The notes beneath the pieces were generated by a model. The model did not search any database and was not told where the DNA came from. It saw only the letters and a program-made list of their open reading frames with translations. A program made the position numbers and the translations under genes. From Acheta domesticus (Eukaryota > Arthropoda > Insecta > Orthoptera > Gryllidae): a DNA stretch of 64,000 nucleotides. Where the stretch lies: the NCBI GenBank assembly GCA_031308135.1, contig JAHLJT010009436.1:216395286-216459285 (forward strand). The letters run 5' to 3'. Of the stretch, positions 45,095 through 57,600 are shown one piece after another (positions within the stretch are counted from its first letter, which is position 1; each line of letters opens with the position of its first letter).

Positions 45095-45985
45095 TGTGTC
45101 TAGGAATTTATAACCATTCTTTGCTGGTTCTTTTCTCCCAAATGTCTTGCATACCCAAGTAATAGGGCTGATTGTAAAAAAATGTGAACTTGTCATCTAT
45201 CAGAAATATCATAGAATCTTGACGATTAAGAACTTTCTTAGGTTCATAAAAGAATGGAAATTAGAATGATGAATATTTACGCGATAATTTTTCAGACATA
45301 TTAATAATACATAATAGGTATCCAATTCATTGACGATTGCAAAATTACTTCTGCATATACTTTTGGACTTCTGCATAAATATATACAAAGATGGCTTATA
45401 TCAAATATTTTGGCTTTTATCATAAATTTTCAGAAAATTAGAAAAACCGTCCAAAAATATAAGTTGCAATTAATTTTTAACAAATCGTGAAGCTGCTCTT
45501 AAAATTACACAGCATTGAGTTTAATTAAATGAATTTGGCTATCCATTTGGTCGAATGTATAGCCAAATTAATATGGATGAGATAGAACATTCATCACTCT
45601 CTTTACGAAAATTATTGTTGTAAACATTTGCAATTATTGTTGCAAAACATTAATGCACATTTTAAATTTAATACATATTCTGATAAAAGGATAATTTACC
45701 ATTAATTAAATTCAACCATTTACTATCGCTAGGATCGTAATCGCAAGAATAAATCATATAATTCCTTCACCATTCTTTCACAAAAAACACTTTTCGGTAA
45801 TTTCGACTTTCTTCTTGCGATTATACGTGGATTCGATTAAAATTAGAATGTGATTGACACTCTTAAGACGCCGTGGCACTTCCATTCAAACCACCAATCC
45901 CACTGCTAAAGTAGCGTGAAGTCTGCCATTGCACCTCCGCGATTGGTCACTCTGCAGACGTGTCAATCACCCACTCGTATTTTAA
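45095..45985. other. AT-rich sequence with an 11-bp hairpin
   Basis: Perfect inverted arms aatttggctat and atagccaaatt (45532-45570) enclose a 17-base loop. No other feature recognised. Confidence 0.5.
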
Positions 45986-46955
45986 TCAAGCTACACATTA
46001 TTTCGCTCAGCGTCCGCCCCCGCTCGCCGCCGTCCCGCGCCGCGCCGCGCCGCGATTCGCGAACGCCTCCCGCACGAGCGAACGCTGGCGCTCCGGCGGC
46101 GGCCTCGGAGACCACCGGCTGGCCTCGACCGGGCTGGGTGGTCCCCGAGCGCGGTGGTCCGCCCGCCGCCCGCCCGCCCGCTCGCCAACCCACTCGCTCA
46201 CTCGCCCAACCGACTTCTCGATCGAACACCAACCCACCCACCCATCCGCTTGCTACATACCCACCCGTGCACCGTCTCCACGACCGTCCACCGACTCCAA
46301 CCGCTCTTCGACCCACCTGCTTGCTCGCTCCCCACCCACATACATAAGACCTCTCCAGTGCCCACCAAATCTACCCATCACCCCTCACCCACCAAACCCA
46401 CCCACCTCTCCGGCCCCCTGCTAACTCCTTCCCTCCCTCACACACGTAAGACCTCTCCAGTGCCCACCAAATCCACCCACCCCATCACGCCCACCTGTTC
46501 CCTTGCGCTCCCACCCATTCCCCCGCCTTCACGACCGCCCGCCACCCACCACTCAGGCTCGTGCTTGGTCGCCCACGCACCCACAAACCAGGACTCCTCC
46601 AGCCACCCCTCCCGCCCACCCTCGCTCGCTCCTCCCCACTCACCCGCCCCCTCGCCCACCCCCTCGCCAGTCCCCTCGCCCGCCCCTCGCCCCCCTCCCG
46701 CCCGCCCTCTCGCCCGCACCGCCACGCTCTCTCTCTCTCCGATCGCTCCCCGCGTACCCACCATTACTTCCATGAAATATGAGCGCTTTTTGGTTTAATA
46801 AATTCCTTCGCACGGCGCGGTATGAAAATCACTAACTTTGGTTGCGCGCGGCGCGGCGAGCGCCACCGGAGGTCCTCCGCGGCCTTTGTTCCCCGCGGGG
46901 CCCGCGCGGCGCCGCCCCGCGCCGCACAGTGCGGAATTTCCGCATGCAAACGGCC
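45986..46955. other. CpG island flanking a C-rich ccacc tract
   Basis: CpG-dense at 46010-46200 and 46810-46930. Between them (46220-46740) lies a plus-strand C-rich degenerate array of ccaccca, cgccc and ctcgccc words. Word blocks are repeated (acctctccagtgcccaccaa at about 46349 and 46450). Frames of up to 214 codons on both strands are Pro/Thr/Ser- or Gly/Glu-rich and compositional. Confidence 0.6.
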
Positions 46956-46989
46956 GAAAACCGACGACGCGTTGCTTACAATCAGTCAG

Positions 46990-47095
46990 CGCGAAACTCA
47001 TATGATCTGGAATGAATTCTCCGTGATCTTAATTTCGTCTTGAAAATAATTCAATGTTTTGTTGTTGTTTTTTTGTTGGAAAGATAGTTTAATAA
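46990..47095. repeat. Dispersed ~100-bp direct repeat, copy 1
   Basis: Shares tatgatct, aatgaattctccgtgatctt, ataattcaatgtt and a ttgttg/ggttaa-like end with copy 2 at 47569-47662. The two copies are in the same orientation about 580 bp apart and bracket the SINE at 47103. Confidence 0.7.
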
Positions 47096-47102
47096 AATGT
47101 GT

Positions 47103-47250
47103 GCCGATCCCCGATGGCCGAGATCGCTAAAGCAATAGTGTCGTAGCGATCTCGGACCGAAGGATCGCGTGTTCGAGTGCCGCCTCGGACGTTAAAACCC
47201 AATAGTGGTTGCTAATGCCCTAGATGTTGATGCCACCCTAAATAACCAAA
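47103..47250 (+). mobile_element. tRNA-derived SINE
   Basis: gatggccgagatcgc (47113-47127) is an A-box-like start, and gtgttcgagtgccgcctcgg (47169-47188) contains a good B box. Between them the arms agatcgct and agcgatct form an extended hairpin in place of a normal anticodon region. The body ends near ccctaaataaccaaaaaaa, a short A-tail. The A-box sequence resembles class II (Ser/Leu) tRNAs. Confidence 0.75.
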
Positions 47251-47274
47251 AAAACAGACAACATATTACTCGAT

Positions 47275-47323
47275 GGGTCACAGACGTTACCACATTGTTA
47301 CCACATGTGGGTCACAGACGTTA
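47275..47323 (+). repeat. 34-bp period duplication
   Basis: gggtcacagacgtta occurs at 47275-47289 and 47309-47323, with ttaccacat doubled between them. Confidence 0.85.
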
Positions 47324-47568
47324 GGACTTACATGGCAAATATTTCAACGGAACTCTTCGGAACTACGCAGATTTTGGTATGGACTTTCTAGGACAGTTAA
47401 AAAATTTAGAAATATACCGCGACATGCAGAAAAATATTTTTATTTTTGAGAATATTATAGTAAACCTCTCTGACAGTCAACAACGTTGGGACGTGGGGGT
47501 CTTATGTATATGGGTGGGGAGATATTTTAATATTTCATAATGACAGCAAACGTGTTAAAATTAGTGAG
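47324..47568. other. AT-rich sequence, nothing recognised
   Basis: No structure noted. Confidence 0.4.
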
Positions 47569-47662
47569 GTCTGAACTGATATGATCTCAAATGAATTCTC
47601 CGTGATCTTGATGTTATCTTACATATAATTCAATGTTATTTTTGTTGAATAGGCGGTTAAAT
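47569..47662. repeat. Dispersed ~100-bp direct repeat, copy 2
   Basis: Partner of the copy at 46990-47095; see there for shared words. Moderately diverged. Confidence 0.7.
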
Positions 47663-47950
47663 TAAATTTATAGGAGTTTCAACGAGGAAGAATATTTTAT
47701 TTTTAATGTATTTTATGGTCTTCAATTCAACGCCGTATTGCGAAACAGCAGTATGGACATGTACACTTAAGTATCATAAAACAATCATCTTCATATTACA
47801 TTCACAGACTTTCACAAAAAAATCTGAGAACTTCCAGAAAGATTTAGAGCAGTACACTAGACAAGAAACGCGTACAAAAGCGAATCATTGGCACCGCTCC
47901 TGGCCTCAACGAATATATTATATCTTCTTACTGCTAGACCGAGAATATTT
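47663..47950. other. AT-rich sequence, nothing recognised
   Basis: Short frames only. Confidence 0.4.
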
Positions 47951-49110
47951 CGCACTGTGCTCCGCCCCCGTCGCCCTCGCACCACCTCCGCATTGATAGA
48001 TGAAGCCCATTCGTTCGAGTTTTACCCGGCCCTCGGCACACCTCGCCTCCGCTCCTCTCCTCTCTTCTTCTCGCACCTCCTCCTCCCCCCTCCCTCGCCT
48101 CCCACGCCAGATTCCGCGCGCTAGCAGCAACGAAGCTAGGGGAGAATTCGCCGAAAATATTTCACGTAGACTCCGTCACCATGACAACAGCAACTCGCCG
48201 ATACCGAAAGGATGTTCTTAGCGCGCGAGCGCTCTTCTCCGGTGCAAACAAGCCACGCATCCGGCGGGTCGAAAACTCATCGTACACGCCGTTCCACTTC
48301 TGTTATTTAGATAATAACTATTATTACAGTCTGATTTCAAATAAGCTTGTCGTGTCTCTTCGGGAGAAATCCTCCACGAAACAGGATCCGCTTGCTTCTC
48401 CGAGGGACGAGTGGGCGCTCCATTCACGGGAACGAGGAAGATGGAACGGGCCTCGTTAAATATTCCGTAAACACTCGCACCTAATTACTTCTCTTTAATA
48501 AAGCTGGGCGAACAGCTGGGAGCGGGGGGAAAAAAGTGTAACTGAACACGCCCAACAGTAGCCGGCGTCTCTGGGGAGCCGATGCCCGCAGGCGGGCGGA
48601 ACGCGCGGTGGCCACGAGCGGCGACGGTGATCGTGGTGATGGCGGTGACGTGGAAGGCGGCGACCAAGGCGGTGGGTGGGGAACCCGCCGACGGGTCGCC
48701 GGCGGCACTCATTGCGCAGGGTATTGGAATTCTGAAACTCCATCAGTTTTTCTCGGGGCGGGTGGCAGCGGGGTAAGGGATCGAAACGGGTTGGGGCGGC
48801 TCCCCCCTCCCCCCCTCTCCCTCGGGGAATCCGCGCTCGGATCGCGGCACAAACAATCGCGCGGCGGGCGGCGGCGCGGCGAAATAATTTGCCGGGAACT
48901 AGTCGTGACGTCAGAGGGCCGGCGCGAGCCCTGGCGGCGGCGGCGGCCGTTGCGAGGCGGTGAAATAGGCGAACGCCAATTTGCATACCAATCAGAGGCG
49001 AGGAAACGCGGGAGGGCCCTGGGAAATACTGGAGCTCAGTCGACTCGTGAATAGGTCGCGCGAGAAGTTAGCGCCGGTCCACACTCGCGCGCACACCAAA
49101 AAAAGTTCTA
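47951..49110. other. Long CpG island with CRE
   Basis: The longest CpG-rich region of the window, densest at 48490-49080. Contains a perfect palindromic CRE (TGACGTCA, 48906-48913), an octamer-like atttgcatac near 48978 and ccaatcag at 48987. Overlapping Arg/Gly/Ala/Pro frames on both strands show no domain. This is the best candidate for a promoter or enhancer hub, but no exon could be assigned. Confidence 0.7.
48906..48913. promoter_or_regulatory. Consensus CRE palindrome TGACGTCA
   Basis: Exact 8-bp CREB/ATF consensus inside a CpG island. A chance occurrence is possible but less likely than for half-sites. Confidence 0.45.
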
Positions 49111-49435
49111 TTACACTGGTATTGGGCCGTTCCCCCGCCGTTCAATGCATAACAAACAAATAGTTTCGCGCCGACATTACATTTCCATTTCGAACCGGGG
49201 CGACATTTTTACGAACATGAATTCCCAGAACCGCGCTCATAAAATTGCAGGTACGGGCGTTGGGAACAACCGATCCAATATGATTACGTTACATCGGTAA
49301 CGAATGGAACGCGATAATCTACGAAAGGGAAGAAATCTGACACCTGCCTAGCAAAAAAACGGCGTCGGCACATCCCTTGATTAAAGCGCTCGCTAAATTA
49401 ACAAACATGGCAAAGCTCTCTTCCGAACACGCCAG
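49111..49435. other. Mixed sequence, nothing recognised
   Basis: Moderate GC, no arrays or credible frames. Confidence 0.4.
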
Positions 49436-49680
49436 GCGGGCGGTGTGGCGTGGTGCGGTGTAGTGTGGTGTGGTATGGGAGGTTGGAGGGGGGGGGAAGC
49501 GAGGTCTGGTGCCGTTTCCAGGTAGTAGGCTGCGCGCAGCAAAAAGTTCGTCTGGCGCGCGCAGAAAACGACCACGCACGCGCCTCCTCATGTACCGTGC
49601 TAGCTCCGAAAGGCAGACGGCGCGGGACACGCCGCGCCCGGCCTATGCCAAGCGTCGTCGCGACGGAATGTAGCGATCCA
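49436..49680. other. Short CpG island with gtgtggtgtgg tract
   Basis: The left edge has ggtgcggtgtagtgtggtgt repetition and a GGGGGGGG run near 49490, then CpG-rich sequence. Frames compositional. Confidence 0.5.
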
Positions 49681-49961
49681 ACTTTTATTTACACGTATTT
49701 ATTTATATTTAAATTCATTATCTTATATAGTACGCGCGATTTATTTTATTATTTACTTTAGCGTCAAATCAATTTTACATAAATAAATCATTAGTGGTGT
49801 ATATACATGACTTTTGAAATCTTAGTAGCGTTCTTTCATTTTAAGAGGCTAGGTCATGGATTTAATTGACAACAAAATTCTCATATCAAAAGGGGCATCT
49901 CCGGAAAACATACTTGGAAGACTAATTACTTTAAATTCATTATTCGATATCTTTCTTAGTA

Positions 49962-49966
<5 letters not shown>
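49681..49966. other. AT-rich sequence, nothing recognised
   Basis: No structure seen. Confidence 0.4.

Positions 49967-50020
<54 letters not shown>
49967..50020. repeat. (ATT)n microsatellite
   Basis: Perfect ATT repeat. It produces poly-Tyr and poly-Ile runs in nearby frames. Confidence 0.95.
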
Positions 50021-50600
50021 GTACTCGCAGAAATTAACGCGGCGGGAGGACAAATACATGTTATCATGGTGCGTTTTTGTGAGCTGAGAATCCGTGTACC
50101 ACATTTCGAAATTGTTAAAAGTAGATTTTCTTGCTCCCAAAATTATACAATATTTACAGTAGTTGACATTAAATAAATAAACAAATAAATTCAAAATTTC
50201 CACTGGAAAATTCACTCTCAAATCTCAACACGAACGGAAGTTGTAACGAAGTGTTGGAAATCTGATTCAGAGACAACATTTCATTACTAAGACTTCCTTC
50301 CATGAGAGTTACGCCAATGGCGTATACCTACTATGCACAATCAAGGAATGTAATTCGAAAAATGTGTCGATTGTCTCGCCGCATTTTCTTACGTATTCTC
50401 ACCACTGGCCAATCGTAAGTTGGATGTATCAATTATAGGCACTCTCTAAAACCGGGAGTTCGTTAATAACGAATATATCGGCTATTCTCATTCTGTTTTG
50501 GAGGTATCTCATTCTTTCATTCGCGAAGGAATTTTGAAACACTTTTAAAACATCTATGTTGAAAATTCAAATATAGATATTAAAATATCTGCATCGCCCC
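50021..50600. other. AT-rich sequence, nothing recognised
   Basis: No tandem or inverted structure beyond very short words. Confidence 0.45.
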
Positions 50601-50875
50601 CAAACCATCGATGTTTTTAATCATCTTTCGGGTGAGATATAATCTACTCGATAATGGTAGAACAAAACGCGTTCGTTTCGTTCGAAACTTACGAATTGCT
50701 AGTGGAACCATCACTTATTTCGTTTCTCAACTTTTACAAAAATGAGATTAAGTAACTTTTCATTTACAAATAAAATTCAAAATCTAAAAAACATTTTGTA
50801 AAGAAAATCGGCTTATATATCTCGATGTTTAAAACATCGATTTTTCTATAAAAACATCGACATCGATGACTCATC
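50601..50875. mobile_element. Possible MITE with ATCGATG-type ends
   Basis: The left side has ccatcgatgttttta at about 50606-50620. The right side (50820-50875) has several atcgatg/catcgat words ending actcatcccta. Reversed, that end reads tagggatgagtcatcgatg, a start typical of many insect hAT-like MITEs. The left terminus is too diverged to fix and I found no target duplication. Confidence 0.3.
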
Positions 50876-50884
50876 CCTATTCTG

Positions 50885-51300
50885 AACGACTTCAGTGATC
50901 TCACAGATCCACTGCGGACACCGCGGCCGTCCCAGTCCGCAACGCTTTGAGTGGTCTGCACCGCAGCCTTCCCCCACCACCCACCCGCGCGGCAACCTTC
51001 CTTCGCGCCCATCTTTCCCCCACTCCCAGTGCCGCCCACGTCCTCCGCCCCGCGGCGCCGGCGGCGCTACCGTCGCCACCGCCACAGCCGCAGCAAAACG
51101 CGAGTAAAAAATTGTTATTTCTGCCGCGCGCGCGCTTAAAAGAAGACGAGGAAGCGCCGGTATTGTACTGCGGTCACGCCAGAGCGGGCTTGCGCGGTTT
51201 TACGCCCTCGGAACACGGGAGACGGAGGCGCGGCGGCGGCAGAGGCGGCGGCAGGCGGCGCGGGCACTACGAGTAGCGCGCGCGGGAGATAAGCGGCAGG
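50885..51300. other. CpG island
   Basis: CpG-dense, with ccgccaccgccacagccgca and gcggcggcagaggcggcggc words. Frames Arg/Pro/Ala-rich with no domain. Confidence 0.65.
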
Positions 51301-51880
51301 AACGGGGCACAGCACTGTGGGATAATGACGTGCGGCTATGGGCCTGGGGGAGGACTATCCTCATTACAAGAGCGAACATCGGAAGATCGGGTTGGTCACG
51401 ACACAATAGTGAATGATGACGGATGGATGGACACTGAATGGAGACAGAACACCTAGGCATACGGCATAAAATGGCCTGTTTCGTAGATCGTCCTCAATGA
51501 AATATTTGTGAAGGTTTCGTTGGCGAAATTCGAAGATTGACGTATCACTAAGATATGCTAGTAAAATGGACGGAGAGCTACGAAATGGCCATGACAAAGA
51601 AGGAACTAAAGAGGGCGCCGGATCGGTAGGATGAGATAGGTAATAAAAGTTGAAACAGAACATGTATGGCGGAATAGATGACGCGGAATCAATGAAATCG
51701 AAAGGATTAAGGACTCAGGAAAGTCCGAGTTCGTTAGAAAACATCGAACATTCTTGACGCTAAAAGTAGGTTGGATAATGGTGCACTCTGCTAGTGGGCC
51801 TGGTCGCGTCAGTAGCGGTGTACGGGGTTAGCGGCACACGGGGGTAGTGGAGCAGCTATGTAGAGGAGAAGGTGGGTAGA
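51301..51880. other. Mixed purine-leaning sequence, nothing recognised
   Basis: Frames unremarkable. No repeat structure seen. Confidence 0.4.
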
Positions 51881-52330
51881 CAGAGACGAAGCGTTGGCGA
51901 AGGTTTGTAGGTGCGGCGGAGAAAGGAAGGAGACGGCCGACCTCCCCTGCCCAGCGCACCTCTCGGCCGGCGCACGAGCGTTCGCCCATCGCCTGCGCAA
52001 CGGGCGTTAAGGCGCCTAACAGCCTGCGCGGCGAACGAGCGAATTTTTAATTTTTTTCTTCTTTTTTTTTACATCCCTCATTCCTCTACATCGCCTATTC
52101 TCCTCCTTCCCTTTACATCTCCCCCTCCTCCCCCTCCTGGGAGTCCAGCGGGTGGGCAACAACACCACGTACCATATTCCTCTTTCCCTTTCTCAAGCAG
52201 CAGCTGCCAGCAGCCGCCGCTGTCGCGATGGGTCGGCGGCAGTCACGACATCTCGGCGAGGGGAAGTTTAGTGCCTTGTAATAGTGACAGCGGGAAAAGA
52301 ATCGCCGCATTCAATTAGGTTCTAGGTGCA
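51881..52330. other. CpG island with pyrimidine tract
   Basis: CpG-rich at 51910-52040, a T/C-rich tract at 52050-52200, then cagcagctgccagcagccgc. A 135-codon plus frame is low-complexity Pro/Ser. Confidence 0.5.
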
Positions 52331-54955
52331 ACCGCAAATCCTTTGATCGCGGGAACTGCCGTGCAGCTCCGAACGCCGCGGGGTAGCTACACCGGGCCGC
52401 TTCTGTGCTTCACGACAGGATGCTGGGCTTCTGATGAGATCCTAAATAGAGCTACTCGTTTCATTTGCTAGTTCTCGAACTGATGTGAACTGAATTGACA
52501 TCTCATATCAAACGACGTAATAGCATCTTGGTGGTACGCATTCTGTATTCCGCGCTCTATATTATTCAAAACTTACCTTATTAGAAAGAGTTTAATATGT
52601 CAGTAATTTTTTAAAATGCATCAAAAAACAAATTATTTTACAGTATATGCATTTAAAAATCAGATATATACTATTTCTTGCAAAGCAAATATAATAATTG
52701 CTAATTTTTAAATTTGAGATTGAGGAAGTTTTTTGAACGGAATCTCCACTAATCAGTATTATAAACCTTATCTGAGAAGCACTATTACTTCCTATATCAT
52801 ACGTTCCAAGAGTACAAACTTGGCCTTGAAATTAGGGGAAACGAAATTCTGAAAAACAGACTCGGGAATACCTACACAATAATCCCAGTGTTTCTGCGAA
52901 AGTTTTATTTGGTCCTTTTTTATATTTAGAATTAACGGAAGTGCCCTGCATTGCTAAGGTATTTATTAAACGCAATCATTCATTACTCAGGAAAATAAAT
53001 TAATGCTGTCTATAGGGTATCCCCGCCTTATCCCGCCCTGTCCCGCCTTAACCTCGTAGCCTGCCCTGCCCCGTCCGTTCCCCGTCGCTTCTATTTCGTC
53101 TTGGCGCGTCCCATGCACTCAGCTCCACCCTGTCCCTCCTCTCCCTGCTCTGCCCAGCTTCTCCGTACCATGTTTGTTGCGATCATCATTGCTATTTTGT
53201 TATGAACAGCTGCAAACAGATGCATTGTTCCATACTCCATGTGAAGTCCTAGTAAGAATTTTCATCTTAGTTTAATGAAACGTAATGACGCTATTAGAAT
53301 GAATTAATATGCATTTAATAGGGAATTTTATGATGCTTTAGAATCGTTCCATTACTTTTGGTAGATTATCTACTGAGATACTTTCGAGAAACTGCAAAGA
53401 ATTCATTCGTAAATTTTGATTGAAGAAGTAGGAAAAGGGAGATGAGATAGTTTTTCGATATGTCATGTGCATAGTGAAATTTCTATTGTGTTAATGATCA
53501 TGTGAACCCAATTACATTAAGATCGGAATAAAACTACAAATTGAATACAAAAATTAACAGAAAACAATTTTTTTATAATAGAAAATAATAATATGGATAA
53601 AAGAAGCCTAGGCTTTGCCCCCCCCTCCAAATCTCTACATTTCAGCGAAAATACCATCAAAATTGTTTTATTCCGCTCCAGAGATTATCCCGGACAAGTA
53701 GACAAAAGAAAACAATTGAATTGGTTTGTACACCTTGTAAATAACGATACGAGATTAACAAAGGGAGTTATTCTGAAATCACAAATACTCCATTTTTATT
53801 TACACAGATTCGTTAATATATCAGACTTAAATCTTAATTAAAAGACTTAGATGATATTGCACTCACACCTTTATTACACAGAAATATTTTAGAATAAAAG
53901 AAACAAATCCATCTGGAAACCTTTTTATGATGTTCTCTTCAGTGAACCCAAAGCATCCCAACATTCACATCAACTCAAATGTATAAAATATGTTCAGTTC
54001 AATTCGAAACCAAGCTAGTCGTGCTATAGGCCCTAACAGTGGAGCGAGATTATAATTGTTTCTGGGTGAAATTGCTTTTTAGTTCACTCGTTTTCGCGAG
54101 CCAAATGAGGTTTGTTATCGAACAACGTGCACTGGTGCTGTTGCGAGTTCTACTCTCAGACGCCCGAACCGACCAATGTTCCTGAGGAGCAAAGTTTATA
54201 GCCGTAACCGGTCACCAGGTGGCCGCAAATGACCAGAACCACGCTCTGCTAAACATGTTAACCTTACATCCAGCTCAAGTAGTTTAATCGACAATAAACT
54301 GGTAGTTTCGGCGGGCCACGCTTTTCTAATACCAGAAGCAAAGTGAAATTGTAGCATTTCATGTTTGGATTATTTCTGCAGTTGTGTTTCTCTACATAAA
54401 ATTATTTTTGTCACGTCTGGCAATATATCAAATATCATTCGAAGAGTATACTGACAATAGAAAAATCGTGAAACGCGGAAATGTTGGGGCACAATGTGTA
54501 AGTCCTGCGCAGGATGCAATCTATTTAAGACATTCTCTTCAACAGTTGTGAATCAAGAACATTCGACCTGAACTGAAAAAGATAACGGCAAAATGATTTT
54601 AAATATGTTCTAAAGTTCCAAGAACCTGGAAATAATATTTTAATTACCTGCAACAATCCTGATTCTCAATATTCAAAGCGGAAATTCAAGCCTTGATTGG
54701 TTGGCCTTTTAGAAAATCTTCGAAGGAAAAACTGGAAAATAATAAAGCAGACTACTTTATTTATTGTCTTATGTTTTCTTTACAGACTCATAGAAAATTC
54801 GACAACAATACCGTTTAAATAATTTTCGCATCTTCCCTTTCTAATGGCCTGCAATCGTCCACCAAGTCTGTACTAACAATTCACATCCGTTGAGGTTTGC
54901 AACTCGACTCCCAATACACAACATCCCGCCTGCTTAGTTCAGTAACTTACAAGCT
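52331..54955. other. AT-rich sequence with one C-rich patch
   Basis: A C-rich patch (tcccgccttatcccgccctg words) lies at 53018-53165. The remaining 2.4 kb is AT-rich. An 82-codon plus frame at 53593-53841 is not recognised. No transposon ends found. Confidence 0.45.
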
Positions 54956-55420
54956 ACAGAAGGTGCCAGATGAACCCTCGCACAAAAGGTGAGAGTTTAC
55001 CTTGAGTTTACCACCGCAAACGCAGTTCTACGGCCGCAGCGAAACAATTATTGGGAGTAAGTAAAGTGCGGAGCAAGTACCTCACGGCACCTGATTACAA
55101 AGCAACACAACATCGCAAACGCGGCCCTAACAACTGGTTCTGAGGTGTAAGCGTGAATGCAGGGCGAGCGCGTTCAGCCACGAACTCACGACCACCCGTA
55201 AACGAGTCACGTTGACTTAACGAACTCGTTTCTTCGCAGGGCAGCAGCCCACGCTTAGCAGCAGCGGCTGAACGCACGGGCCTCCTATGCATATTCAACC
55301 CGCGAGAAGCCAGGCCCACGTCGCCTCCCACTCCGCAGCGCAATTTCGACCGGGGAAGGAACCTGAACCGCCACAAAACATCGAGACTGCCAAGGTCGAC
55401 TTTATAAATTAAGTCATTAA
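54956..55420. other. Moderate CpG-rich patch
   Basis: GC-rich from about 55090 to 55350. A 93-codon minus frame has no recognisable domain. Confidence 0.4.
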
Positions 55421-56250
55421 GAAGAAATCGTTTCTCGGACGCAGGTTTTCGCCCTCGATAAAATACAGACGTCGCAAATACTTAAGACGGTGGACTTACA
55501 AACAAAATTACGTCGTGTTCTATTAAAACATTGCTTCACTTTTTGACAGGCAAATTGTAGATTAGGATATTATTATAATACTTACGGTTTATTTTGTAAT
55601 CCCTTTTTTTGAGACGGTACTGCTTTGTTGTTGAACAGAAATGAACTAGTATTTCAAATTTAAAGAAGTCATCAATGTTCTCGCGAGAATGGACAACCTT
55701 TGGACACATTTTTTCATGGACTTGATTTTGCCTGCTTCAGGATTATCATTCCTTTGAGCAATGAAACCATATTAAAATAAGAGAAAACAGAATCCTTCTT
55801 AAAATTTATTTGATCTCAATGTATTTTGAATGACTGTTAAGAGAACAATAGAAGTATAATTAATCGGCAGGATATTAAATGAAATATATTTCGTCGTTCC
55901 TTTTTGGAAACATCGAAATATTGAAATCACAAAATACTACGAACATTTTCCAGAAGTTTCCATCAAATAATTTCTGTGTAGTTTTAAACCAATAGGAATA
56001 TAATAAATAGAAGAGACATGTTTCACCTGATCGATTTATTTGGTTCCCCTTTTCTAAGACGTTGCAATCACCTTATGGACTGGGTTGTTGCAATCGGCAG
56101 GGGATTTTCCCCTCTGAACTTGGGAGTACTGATGTTCGCAAAAGCGAATAAATACTTCTTCCTTCTACAGTCTTCTGACACCGTCTGGACAGTTTTTCCG
56201 CACGTGGAGATAAAATCTGCAAGGAAAACCTCGTGGAAGTAGGATCTACA
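55421..56250. other. AT-rich sequence, frame unrecognised
   Basis: A 74-codon plus frame (56018-56242; starts MFHLIDLFGS) has ordinary composition but no family I recognise and no clear splice sites. Confidence 0.35.
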
Positions 56251-56666
56251 AACTGTGAAACGAAACGTTTTTATTCGAGTTGCGAAGATCAATGCTCCAT
56301 CCACCGTGAAACTTTCAGAACGCTGTCGTTTCCGTCGAAAGGTCCCCGTCGGTAATGCGCTACCTCCGATACTCAACCCACGCGAACCACCGCCGCTGTG
56401 GGCTGCGGCGACGGCGGCGGCGGCGGGATCAAAGCCCGAGGACGCGTCTTGCGAGCACGGCGTAGTCGCGCAGGCCTCACTCGGATACTCTCTACCGAAC
56501 TCGCACCGCCGCCGCCGCCTTCTCCACCTCCTCGAGCCCAGCGACGGCGGCGGTCCGCAGGCGACCTTGAGCACCGCCGCCGCCACCACCGCCGGAGTTC
56601 CTGTGTGGTCCAGCGTGGCGGCGGCGGAGCTGACCCCTCGCGTCCCGCGCGCCCGTCTCCATCAAC

Positions 56667-56715
<49 letters not shown>

Positions 56716-56960
56716 ACATCTCGAGCGCCCGCGTCGGCCGAGAGGGCCAGACAGGTGCGGCCGGACGTGCACGCCGGTGCGGCGTGCGGCGGCGCGGCGT
56801 TCAAGTGGCCCGCGCCACTCGGTCCAAGGGAGACGCGCAACGTTTGCTGCGTTTGTTTTCCGCGGCGTTCGCAAGTACTTGGAACACAGCTTGAATGTCA
56901 GTCTCGTGCTGTTTGTTTTTCATCGCTGTCTTTCGGGACGCCAGTTACTGTAATCGCTAA
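56251..56960. other. CpG island with (GGC)n run
   Basis: CpG-dense at 56370-56860. A perfect (GGC)n run at 56667-56713 encodes poly-Gly, poly-Ala or poly-Arg depending on frame. A 232-codon plus frame starts in less biased sequence (KRNVFIRVAKINAPS) but becomes repeat translation. No domain seen. Confidence 0.7.
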
Positions 56961-57229
56961 CAACTGACATTCGTGTCAAGAATTAAAGAAATAGACGCAA
57001 AATTGACACATATTGCCAACGTTTGGATTAAAATATTTCACGTTTCGTCAAACAATCGATTCCTGTGAACTGCATTTTCCTCTTGTTTCGACATCTCAAT
57101 TAAAGTTTCTGTGGTTTCTTAAGCATCAGGTTACATCAAAATATAAAATAAATTTCCTAATGCAGATCTTTTTTTCCTATTACAGTCAGAGATGATAGAA
57201 GGAAATCGATTTATTGTCAACCACGTTTA
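56961..57229. other. AT-rich sequence, nothing recognised
   Basis: No structure seen. Confidence 0.4.
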
Positions 57230-57281
57230 TATTATTATTATTATTATTATTATTATTATCATCATCATCATCATCATCATC
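57230..57281. repeat. Compound (ATT)n(ATC)n microsatellite
   Basis: ATT repeats to 57259 then ATC repeats to 57281. Confidence 0.95.
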
Positions 57282-57600
57282 CCAATCTTTAAATATTTCG
57301 TCGAAATACCAGAAGATTTTCAATTTATGCTTTGTGATATTAGAAAAACATTTTCATTCTTAGACAATTTACAAAATTTACCATAAGAATCGATAACAGG
57401 CCTGAGGTACTCGTGAACACATAAACAAAATTGTATTCACAACCATTGCTTACCGTTTATTTCAACACCTTATCCGCGTTCTGCAACTTTCTTCATTTGA
57501 AAAATCCCGGTCATTTGACAACCAACGAATTACGGAGAACACTGTCAAAGACAATCAGCACGTCGAATTCATTCACATTTGATCTCTCCACACCACTCGC
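57282..57600. other. AT-rich sequence, nothing recognised
   Basis: No structure seen. Confidence 0.4.

Noticed and set aside
47103..47190. Functional tRNA gene
   Set aside because: A- and B-box-like motifs are present but the anticodon arm is an extended hairpin and an A-tailed body follows; a SINE.
56255..56967. 232- and 189-codon frames with poly-Gly or poly-Arg
   Set aside because: Dominated by (GGC)n and CpG island composition.
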